44,118 nt of DNA from Planctomycetota bacterium (GTDB taxonomy: Bacteria > Planctomycetota > Phycisphaerae > WQYP01), in the NCBI GenBank assembly GCA_021852275.1, contig JAJZNX010000068.1, positions 1-44,118 on the forward strand. The letters run 5' to 3'. The stretch's first letter is position 1. Every line of letters begins with the position of its first letter. Made by a program: the position numbers and the translations under genes. This document shows, in pieces, positions 36,108-44,118 of the stretch. The notes under the pieces were generated by a model. The model was given only the letters and a program-made list of their open reading frames with translations. It made no database searches and had not been told where the DNA came from.

Positions 36108-39100
36108 ATGATCGGTGGCGGCGCAGTGACGCGCCGTAAATCCCAAGTGTTAACAATTTTGGTATTGAGCATGGCGGTAACAGCAGGGGGGCTGATATCG
36201 GGTTGTGAAAAAAAAACGATGCGGCAGGCCTCTATGCCTTCGCAACCGCCGGCACCATCCAGAACAGTCTACCGCTCAACACCCAAGCCCAGCAGCCCGG
36301 AGGCGGTTCTGCAACAGCCGTACCAGGATCGGCTGCAGGCGGCGTTTCCATTTGGTGACGGCTCCTACTACCTGATTCCGTGGCGGTCGTATATGGATAC
36401 CTGGCCGGCATCGCGGCTAACCAATTGCATCGGTATTAATTTTAATGTGCCATCCTGGGAGGCCAATGCCACCGCCGAAGTGCTGGCCAAGGCAGGATTT
36501 CGCCATGCCCGGATGGAAGTGGGCTGGGGCAGCATGAGCTACAAGCACCCCGGCCAACTGCGCGATGTGAAAAGCATTGTTACCATGCTCCATGCCTTGC
36601 AGCGCTGGCATATTCGGCCATTGATACTGCTTAACGCGAATTCGGGTTATCCATGTCCGATTCGCTGGACGCGGGCGGTTTTAGCCAAGGCTGCGCCGGT
36701 GGGTGCACGGGAAATATATTTTAAATCAACTGCGGGATTGAAGCCCGGTTATTCCGGGTTGCAGGGTCAGGCTTATCAAATGGGTTATCCGGTGATCACC
36801 GCGGTAAACGCCAAAACGGGACGATGCACGCTGTCGGCACCGCTGGCCAAGGCGCTTAAGGCCGGACCGATCAATATTCCCACGCGCAAGTACCAGCCAT
36901 TTGCGGAAGAGGTTTTTGCCGATGGCAAGCCCAATCCGGCGGCCTGGCAGACCGTGCAAGGCTGGATGACCTACGTTAAGGGAATATGTACAACCGTTCG
37001 CCAGGCCTTGGGCACGAAGGGTAAGGCCAACGCCGGCTTCGATCTGGAAGTGTGGAACGAATTAGGTTTTGGCAGCCAATTTTTGAACATCGAAATTTAC
37101 TACAATCCTCCATTAAAGTTTCAACACCCCATGCCAACCAATGGTAACTGCCGTTGGTTTTTGCCGGGGTTGTCGTACCACAGCCATGGACTCACCCGCA
37201 CCGGTGATGAAATTATATTGCCGATGACGGTGGATTATGTACGTAACCCGGCCAATGGGCTGCCGGGGGTCAAGGTGATTGATGGCTTTTCCAACATCAC
37301 GCCGTGGGCCAATGGTGCGGGTATGTGGCCGGGACAAACCGGGTTCAGCCGCCATTATTACACCGGGTACGATCCGCACCAATTACAAATATCACCAAAA
37401 CATCCGTATATGAAGTACGGGACGCTGATCAATGCGCTGGGTGGACAGGATCGCCGCAGTGGCGAGGTGCAACACGTGTGGGGAAGACTGGACGCCCTGG
37501 ATCCGGGCAAATTTTTCATACCCAGCTTTAAGATGAGCCAGCCGGAGATGTGGTATTTCGGCTACCATACGGAATCCGTGGTGCGCGACCTGCAGCCGTT
37601 TCCCAGTCCATTTGGGGGCCACTTTCGTTTTGCCAATCCTGGCAACGGCCAGGCCACGGAAGTGTGGATGACGGAATGTAATTTCTGGCGGCGTATGTGG
37701 GCCAACCAGTTGGAAAAAGAAACGCACGTGGTCCGCAATAATCCACAACTTCATGCCTTGATGGAATATGAAGCCGCCAAGATGGACCTGCGGCAATTTG
37801 TATTTCAAAGTGCCAAAGGGCTTTCGGTGGAGTGCATGTTTGCAGCCAAGGGCCATGATGATGGTTTTGGAGTTTTGCCGGATTCATTCTGGACGGCCTT
37901 GAAGCAGAGCCACGGCAAACTTACCGCCGTGAGCTTGGCCCACACCGGTTACCAGATTAAAGTGCTGTCTCGGCTGACCCGGTTGTTTGCAGCCGGCAGT
38001 CCCCTGGCGGTGCCATGTCCGCTGACCGTAAAAAAACTGGTAGAGCATCGGCCGCTGCTGGTCTTCAAGGGTGATGGCACGCCGGAGCACCCCAACATCT
38101 ACAACCGCGACGATTTCGCATGTTTGCCGTTTGAGTTTTCGGCGAGCCGCTATGCGGTGGTTTATTACGTGGTAACGCGGAACGTTACGCATTCGTGGAA
38201 TAAAAAAGACGGCTTGCTGGATCCGGCACGCTACAACATGCCGGCGCAGGTATTTGATTTAACGCTGGGCAACATCTGCGGGACCGGGGCCACCGTTTCG
38301 GCCTATGATCCGATGACCGGCAAAACATTGCCGGTGCGGGTCCTTGCGGGCACGCGCAACAGTCTGACGGTTCGGCTGGCAACCGTCGATTATCCGCGGT
38401 TTTTGCTGATTAAAGAGGCACGGCCCAGTCCGTTGATTTTAGCCCCCCATTTGGCGGTGCAATCCAACGGTGCGGCCCGGGTAAGTTTCAAAACCAACGT
38501 GATTGCACCGGCCATGGTTACCTGGGGTGAACTGCCGATTCGGACGCGCGATGGCCAAATGCGACTACCGGCTGCCGTGGCGGCGAATAAAACCCTGGCG
38601 TATCAGATTCCCAATTTACGTCCGCAGGCGGGTGTACGACTGACGATTCATAGCCACGGGCTTACTGCGCGTTGGCCGATCTGGGGTTTTGATGTGGCCG
38701 GTGTGAACTGGCCGCATCGAACGAATTATGCGATCGGACCGGGGCCGACGGCAGAAAAGACGGCTATTTATGTGCCGCCATTGCCGCCGATTCCCGCCCG
38801 GCCTGCGGGTTACACCGCCCAGGCACCCAAGGGGCTGGTGTGGGCGCATCCAGCCAATGGAGTAAGCACGCTGCAAGTTGGCACGGGCAGCACCATGGTA
38901 CGGGTGCGATTGCGGGTTATTCCCCGCCCGGCCAATGTGCCCGATGGCGTGATCAACGTACTGCCGGAGCTTTTTGTGCCGGACCGGATTCAGGCGTTTG
39001 TGGTATTTCGATGGCACGATGCTGCGGCGTGGTTCATTCACCTGCAATTAAACCCCGCGTCGCATCCTTTAACCAAAGAATTAACCCGCACGTACATGAT

Positions 39101-39212
39101 TGCACCGTTACAGCATGGATGGCTGAAATTATCATTTGCGGGTACGGCGGACGGGATGGCGCGATGGGGAAAGGTGATTCGAGCGGTACAGCAAGGGATT
39201 CATTTTAATTAA
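36108..39212 (+). CDS. Putative secreted/lipoprotein glycoside hydrolase, clan GH-A-like (GH39-like by eye)
   Basis: Signal with possible lipobox (VTAGGLISGCEKK). LEVWNELGFGSQF (acid/base-like NE) and EVWMTECNFWRRMW (nucleophile-like E). Start chosen at ATG 36108; the ORF is open from 36069 (TTG). Confidence 0.6.
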   Translation: MIGGGAVTRRKSQVLTILVLSMAVTAGGLISGCEKKTMRQASMPSQPPAPSRTVYRSTPKPSSPEAVLQQPYQDRLQAAFPFGDGSYYLIPWRSYMDTWPASRLTNCIGINFNVPSWEANATAEVLAKAGFRHARMEVGWGSMSYKHPGQLRDVKSIVTMLHALQRWHIRPLILLNANSGYPCPIRWTRAVLAKAAPVGAREIYFKSTAGLKPGYSGLQGQAYQMGYPVITAVNAKTGRCTLSAPLAKALKAGPINIPTRKYQPFAEEVFADGKPNPAAWQTVQGWMTYVKGICTTVRQALGTKGKANAGFDLEVWNELGFGSQFLNIEIYYNPPLKFQHPMPTNGNCRWFLPGLSYHSHGLTRTGDEIILPMTVDYVRNPANGLPGVKVIDGFSNITPWANGAGMWPGQTGFSRHYYTGYDPHQLQISPKHPYMKYGTLINALGGQDRRSGEVQHVWGRLDALDPGKFFIPSFKMSQPEMWYFGYHTESVVRDLQPFPSPFGGHFRFANPGNGQATEVWMTECNFWRRMWANQLEKETHVVRNNPQLHALMEYEAAKMDLRQFVFQSAKGLSVECMFAAKGHDDGFGVLPDSFWTALKQSHGKLTAVSLAHTGYQIKVLSRLTRLFAAGSPLAVPCPLTVKKLVEHRPLLVFKGDGTPEHPNIYNRDDFACLPFEFSASRYAVVYYVVTRNVTHSWNKKDGLLDPARYNMPAQVFDLTLGNICGTGATVSAYDPMTGKTLPVRVLAGTRNSLTVRLATVDYPRFLLIKEARPSPLILAPHLAVQSNGAARVSFKTNVIAPAMVTWGELPIRTRDGQMRLPAAVAANKTLAYQIPNLRPQAGVRLTIHSHGLTARWPIWGFDVAGVNWPHRTNYAIGPGPTAEKTAIYVPPLPPIPARPAGYTAQAPKGLVWAHPANGVSTLQVGTGSTMVRVRLRVIPRPANVPDGVINVLPELFVPDRIQAFVVFRWHDAAAWFIHLQLNPASHPLTKELTRTYMIAPLQHGWLKLSFAGTADGMARWGKVIRAVQQGIHFN

Positions 39213-39225
39213 GGAGCTTATACCC

Positions 39226-42200
39226 ATGTCCATTGAAACCACCGCACAGGAAACTCCAGTGGCAGCGGTACCTGAGATATCGGTCCGGCCGACGGGGGGC
39301 ATCCCGCTGGAAACAGGGATGACCCGGCGGAACTTTTTATTGTTGATGCAGTTGGCGGGTCTGGCTGTGGCGGGCAGCAATGCTGCGGGTCAGATGATGA
39401 CCGGCAGAAGAATGGGGGACTTTAATGATGTGTTTGGTGTTCATCCCGAGGCCCGCGTGCACCAATATGCGGCCGTGCTGACGAAGTCCAGCCATCCGGG
39501 GTGCATTTTTTATCAAGGTGAAACCCCGCACCTGACCTTTCAACTGCAGAACCTGAGTAAAAAAATAATTAAATGCCGCGGCAAAGTGGACATTATCGCC
39601 TATGGTACGCGCGGCATTACCGGCAATATCTGGGTACCGCAGGTCTACAAGATTAAAGACGTTGGATCTATACCCTTGGACGTAGATATGCCGGGCGGTA
39701 ATGGATTTCAGGATTTTACACTCGACGTACCCCTGCCCGCGGTCAATGGCGGTTATTCACTGGTGGTGGATCTGGGGGTCCATGGTCGGCGGACGCTGAC
39801 GAGCCTGGTTCGCACTTTCCGGTTGGATCATCTGCCGCGGACGCAATATCCGCAGCAGTCCCTGGATAATGTAACGCCTCCGGTACTGGAGCGACTGGGC
39901 ATACAGGCTATTCGTTACGATATTGGTTATCTGTGGTCCGGTGATCGTGGCTATATGCGGCAGATGCAGCAGTTGGAAAAGAGCCTGCGGGAATTGCATA
40001 AGCACAAGATCACGTGCTTGCTGGAAATAGGTGCGGGCACAGCCCCGCAGCCGCTGGGTATGCCCCGCCCGCATCTAAATAACGAGGGGATGATGGAAGG
40101 CGGAAAATGCGATTACGCGTGGCTGCCCGAGTATGACCAGGATTACAAAAAGTTTGTTTATCATCTGGCCAGCAAGTATGGGTGGCCCAAAGGCCCCATC
40201 ACCGCGTTTGGCTTATGGAATGAGCCGTGGGAGGGAAGTTCCATCAGCGGCTGGCAGGCGGACATGCTGCGTTATCGGGAATTGTATAAACTGATGGGTG
40301 ACGCTATTTTTGAAGCCCGCGATAAGGCGGGGGTGCAGGTATTGCTGGGCGGGGCCTGTTCATCCATGAATGCATGGGACAAACTTTTCCCTGAAGGGTT
40401 GGAGAACAGCCCGTTTTGGCCGCAATATTTTGACTTCTGCTCGATACATTATCAGGGTTTGGGGTCTCCCTGTCTGTATCGGCAATGGGACCAGCGGAAG
40501 TTTTATCAGGGCCGTGTGAAGGTGTGGGACACGGAAAGCTGGGTGGCCAATACGGACGACCGGGTAGCTGGTGTATTGGCGAGCAATCGCGCGGCAGGTT
40601 ATGACCGGTCCATGGGAATCTTTTATGGCAACGTAATTGGTGGACTTGGCGGTGGCGGTTGGGCAAAATCTATACTTATTCGGGCAAAAAATGGTGCGGG
40701 AAAGACGATAGAGCGCAGAATCCCCGAGCCGCTCTTTGCGTGGTCCACGGCGGCGTCCCTGTGTGCGGTGCAGCATTTTCTCGGGGAGCGGCAATTTAAG
40801 GAAATTCTGTTTCAGCATGGTTTGCCATGGGTTTATGTTTTTGACGGTTTAAACGGGAAGCAAGAAGACGGCACGGTGGTGGTGCTGGGGGATTTATCCG
40901 TCATGAACGGAGATAATCCGGATCGTATCCCGTATCGGACCGTCCGCAGTATGCACGAAGTGCAGGCCAAAGCGAGGCTGCACCAGGAACTCTCTGCACT
41001 ACCGGCGGGGGCGACGGCCCAGAAGGCCAGTTTGGAAAAGGCCCTGCGGGAGCCGATGGCGTGGGAGGATGTGCGGATGATCCTCCAGGCTCCGGGGAAT
41101 GAGTTCTCTCTTCACGACTACTACGGTAACGCTGTGCCGGCGGAAAATGGCCAGATTACCATTCCCCTCAATACCAATGGCTATTTTCTTCGCGCCAGCG
41201 GCAAACCGGGTTCGTTTGCGGCGCTGTTAAGTGCGATTAAGGCTGCGCGGATCGAAGGCCTGCAGCCCGTGGAGTTGATCGCGCATGATTTCACCGCACC
41301 GATTGAGACGCACCCGGTTCTCCAAGTGGTCATTGCCAATGTGCTCAATCGGTCGGTTGCGGGGACGCTGCAGGCGGAGATTAAAGGCCTGAAATTAAGC
41401 GGTCCGCAACATATCCATCTGGCGGCACACGAGCAAAAGACCGTGGAACTCCAGGTGGTGGCGGGTACGCCCAGCCCGGCCAATCTGTATCCAATGGCGA
41501 TCAAGTTTGATGCCGGCCGGGACGGCCTTGCGGTCGGGTACGATACCCTGCGGGTGAACCAGATCAGCCGCAGAACAATACGTATTGACGGAGATCTGGC
41601 CGATTGGGATGGCGTGCTTCCGCAGACCATTCAAACGCACGAAGCCGCGAAAGAATCGCTTACGGAAGCGGCGTGGCTGCCGATGAAGGCTTTTGAGGCA
41701 GGCCAGACCGGCGGCCTGGCCACAACGTACCTGGCGTATGACCATGACTATTTTTATTTTGCGGCCAAGGTGGCGGGTGATACCCAACATGTCGGAACTT
41801 GGCGCTTTGCAGAGCAGGAAAAATATGCCCACGAGTGCTTTTATCCAGAGATTGCGCACCAGGTAGAATCCAATAAATCGCTGAAAATGCAGGAGCAAAT
41901 TGCGCCGGCAGCCGCAGGAGAAACCTGGGCACTGCAGCGGCCGGATGGTCGGGGACGTATCAATGGGCGGTGGACCGACGATCGCGGGGTCAATGTGCAA
42001 TCATTCGCCATTGATTTTGATATTCCAGACGATGCGCCCCAGCAGGTTGCTGTTTATGTGCCTCCGGGCCACTTCGCACCACAAGGCCAGGTGCTGGAGC
42101 TTTTGGATAGGTCATCCGGCAAAGTGATCAGCCGTAAATCACTTCATCGTCTTTACCACGGTGTTTACGCTGTGTATGTGATGCGCGGAAAGATGCGTTT

Positions 42201-42999
42201 GTTGATAGAGGCATGGGGCAACTGGTATGCTTCGCGCGTTGGCGGCTTTTTCTTTGATCCGGCCCGGCCGGATGCGAAGGTGGGTTTTGTTCATTTTGAT
42301 TACAAAACCAGCGGTAATTGGAAGGGGACCTACGGAACCGCAGGCTACAACGTGATCGGAACCAGGCCGAAGTATCCATTGCACGTGCAGGTGACAGTAC
42401 CCGAACACGTGGATGTAGAGGCCTTACATTGGCCACAGGGTGTGCGGCGATTTACCTACCGCAAAAATCCAGTAACACCGGGGTGCGGATCGCCTATGGA
42501 CAACATCCAGATTGCTTTCAATGCGGTTCCTGACGAGGACAAAAAACAGTGGATTACCAACTTGCCGGGCCGTCCGCCGAAGTTTATCTGGTATAAAGAC
42601 ACCGATTATGAATACTCCTTGAATCTGGTGGCGGAAAAATATGGCGGCGGAACGGAAATCTGGCGGATCTTGGTTCCGGGGATGCCACCGAAGAATTTTT
42701 ACCCGCGGCAGCCGAAGAGTCCCTGGGATGGGGCGGTTACGGACGGCAAGCTGGTCATTAAGTACGTGGGCAACACGCGGCTGGTGGAATGTGCGATTCC
42801 CTGGAAGGAAATACCGGATGTACACAAGCTGATGCTCGCGCGTAAACCCGTAAAATTTACCTGCCGGGTCAACCGGGTTGGAGGCGGTCCCCTCATGGAA
42901 CTGCCGATGCATCGGCTGGCTTCGCGGGTCAACACGCCGGCTCTGGATGCCCAATGGGAACCGCACTGGGCCAATGAGCTGGTATTTGGTTGGGAGTAG
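39226..42999 (+). CDS. Putative Tat-exported glycoside hydrolase (clan GH-A-like) with C-terminal CBM9-like domains
   Basis: Tat-like TRRNFLLLMQLAGLAVAGSNA; FGLWNEPWEGSSISGW and VKVWDTESWVANTDDR as candidate catalytic motifs; IRIDGDLADWDGVLPQTIQ and later sandwich-like segments resemble CBM9. Confidence 0.62.
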   Translation: MSIETTAQETPVAAVPEISVRPTGGIPLETGMTRRNFLLLMQLAGLAVAGSNAAGQMMTGRRMGDFNDVFGVHPEARVHQYAAVLTKSSHPGCIFYQGETPHLTFQLQNLSKKIIKCRGKVDIIAYGTRGITGNIWVPQVYKIKDVGSIPLDVDMPGGNGFQDFTLDVPLPAVNGGYSLVVDLGVHGRRTLTSLVRTFRLDHLPRTQYPQQSLDNVTPPVLERLGIQAIRYDIGYLWSGDRGYMRQMQQLEKSLRELHKHKITCLLEIGAGTAPQPLGMPRPHLNNEGMMEGGKCDYAWLPEYDQDYKKFVYHLASKYGWPKGPITAFGLWNEPWEGSSISGWQADMLRYRELYKLMGDAIFEARDKAGVQVLLGGACSSMNAWDKLFPEGLENSPFWPQYFDFCSIHYQGLGSPCLYRQWDQRKFYQGRVKVWDTESWVANTDDRVAGVLASNRAAGYDRSMGIFYGNVIGGLGGGGWAKSILIRAKNGAGKTIERRIPEPLFAWSTAASLCAVQHFLGERQFKEILFQHGLPWVYVFDGLNGKQEDGTVVVLGDLSVMNGDNPDRIPYRTVRSMHEVQAKARLHQELSALPAGATAQKASLEKALREPMAWEDVRMILQAPGNEFSLHDYYGNAVPAENGQITIPLNTNGYFLRASGKPGSFAALLSAIKAARIEGLQPVELIAHDFTAPIETHPVLQVVIANVLNRSVAGTLQAEIKGLKLSGPQHIHLAAHEQKTVELQVVAGTPSPANLYPMAIKFDAGRDGLAVGYDTLRVNQISRRTIRIDGDLADWDGVLPQTIQTHEAAKESLTEAAWLPMKAFEAGQTGGLATTYLAYDHDYFYFAAKVAGDTQHVGTWRFAEQEKYAHECFYPEIAHQVESNKSLKMQEQIAPAAAGETWALQRPDGRGRINGRWTDDRGVNVQSFAIDFDIPDDAPQQVAVYVPPGHFAPQGQVLELLDRSSGKVISRKSLHRLYHGVYAVYVMRGKMRLLIEAWGNWYASRVGGFFFDPARPDAKVGFVHFDYKTSGNWKGTYGTAGYNVIGTRPKYPLHVQVTVPEHVDVEALHWPQGVRRFTYRKNPVTPGCGSPMDNIQIAFNAVPDEDKKQWITNLPGRPPKFIWYKDTDYEYSLNLVAEKYGGGTEIWRILVPGMPPKNFYPRQPKSPWDGAVTDGKLVIKYVGNTRLVECAIPWKEIPDVHKLMLARKPVKFTCRVNRVGGGPLMELPMHRLASRVNTPALDAQWEPHWANELVFGWE

Positions 43000-43110
43000 C
43001 CGTTTATGGCCGCATGGGGAGATGTGCGATCTTTGAACTGAGCGGTATAACCTGAATAATATGAATTCTTACGGTTTCTTTTTCAGGAGTATGCCACCTT
43101 GGGTAGCAGT

Positions 43111-44118
43111 ATGACAGAAGGCATGTCTGTCACACGGTGGCGCGCTGTCTGTACCCTGATGGTATTGGCCACAACCCTCTCTCTTGGTGGGTTTGTGGAC
43201 GCTGCCACCGTAGCTCTCGCAGGGATAAAGTCCCGTCAGTTGCCAGTGCTTCAGAGCTTCGCCCAACGCGCCAAGTGGACGGTGGTGAATGCCTCTCCGG
43301 ATGGCCCCTGGTCGGGGGCACGTGTGGTGATTTGGCAGGCCAATGCAGCGCGGCTGAAGATAACTCCCGAGCGGGCAAAGGCACTGGGCCGTTTTGTCAG
43401 AACCGGCGGCGGTCTGCTGCTGACGATGAGCCGACGACCGGGAAGCAGTGTGATGGCGCTTGCTTTCATGCTGCCGACGACTGGCTGGACCGCGGTTGAC
43501 AACCGTCCCGAAGGCCCAACCACCGCCACTCGCTGGGCCCCGGCGTTCTGGGGAACCGTGGTGCCGCCGATGCTTAATGTGGATTATCACTTTGGTATTC
43601 ATCGTGTAGCGGCGAGGGAAAGAGGCCAATCGCGGTACGACATCTTTGCGCGCAAGATTCCCTATCTGAATCTGAAATTGAAACCCGGTCAGCACTTCTG
43701 GACTCGGCCGCTGTTGGATTGCGACTGGCGCGTGCTCGTACGCAGTGATCGTTTTGACCGTGTGCCGTTGATGCTGGCCGGCCGGTACGGTGCCGGGCAT
43801 GTCATTGTATTTGCATCCTCGGCCAGGGCACTGGAGCCGTGTTGGCATGACCCGGACACCGCAGTATCCCTTATGCGATGGTTGACAGCATCCGTATCAA
43901 GGGCCGATTTGCCCGCCGCGCCGCCAAGGCTCCATCCTCAACTGATAACCGACCGTCAGGAACATGGGTTTACCGTGATTCTGCACAATCCTGACAGGTT
44001 GCCTCTGCCGGTGAAACTGGTGGGCAGGATCTTGAGTTGGGAACACGCTTACGTCACCACTATGACCCAAAACATTACCGTGCCGGCGGATGGCGATGGA
44101 ACTTCCCTCCCACGGCTC
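43111..44118 (+). CDS. Secreted protein with GATase-like domain, truncated at window edge
   Basis: ORF open to the window end: MTEGMSVTRWRAVCTLMVLATTLSLGGFVDA (signal), VVIWQANAARLKITPERAKALGRFVRTGGGLLLTMSR, VPLMLAGRYGAGHVIVFASSA. Confidence 0.65.
   Translation, partial: MTEGMSVTRWRAVCTLMVLATTLSLGGFVDAATVALAGIKSRQLPVLQSFAQRAKWTVVNASPDGPWSGARVVIWQANAARLKITPERAKALGRFVRTGGGLLLTMSRRPGSSVMALAFMLPTTGWTAVDNRPEGPTTATRWAPAFWGTVVPPMLNVDYHFGIHRVAARERGQSRYDIFARKIPYLNLKLKPGQHFWTRPLLDCDWRVLVRSDRFDRVPLMLAGRYGAGHVIVFASSARALEPCWHDPDTAVSLMRWLTASVSRADLPAAPPRLHPQLITDRQEHGFTVILHNPDRLPLPVKLVGRILSWEHAYVTTMTQNITVPADGDGTSLPRL

Noticed and set aside
1-44118. CRISPR array, prophage or classical defence system
   Set aside because: No regularly spaced identical repeats, integrase, phage structural genes or recognisable defence genes were found by reading; the only repeats are the promoter/leader cassettes and IS-end repeats.

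Overview
This 44 kb bacterial window has gene content typical of Planctomycetes/Phycisphaerae-like genomes: PEP-CTERM proteins, planctomycete-style [28 protein letters not shown] pseudopilins, orphan EutN/CcmL-type proteins and squalene-hopene cyclase. The taxon is inferred, not proven.

The left half (about 1-17.7 kb) is mostly housekeeping. In order it carries: the edge of an IS element, rpsL-rpsG, a class-A RNase P RNA with an enlarged 3'-half arm, a polyprenyl-P sugar transferase, three consecutive EutN/CcmL-like (BMC-P) genes, a tandem PTPS/QueD-like protein, an ABC-2 permease, acylphosphatase, squalene-hopene cyclase, ruvAB, HPr / EIIA(PtsN-like) / Hpf, and a divergent heparinase-like gene and GntR-LacI hybrid regulator pair.

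The right half (about 17.8-44.1 kb) is a large accessory locus of secreted proteins. It holds four PEP-CTERM proteins, two pseudopilin-like proteins, a GH42 beta-galactosidase, a CBM9-like protein, two very large putative clan GH-A-type secreted enzymes, a 1937-aa secreted protein, and a truncated relative of the latter at the right edge.

The most striking signal is non-coding. A recurring promoter (TTGACA-N16-TATRAT, seven copies) plus a structured leader precedes all four PEP-CTERM genes. In each gene a conserved 7-bp stem (GCGTCTT or GCGTTTC with GAGACGC) encloses the Shine-Dalgarno and start codon and extends into the MRRK codons. PEP-CTERM genes also share near-identical 3' ends around unrelated middles, which suggests a cassette-like family with a common cis-regulatory RNA.
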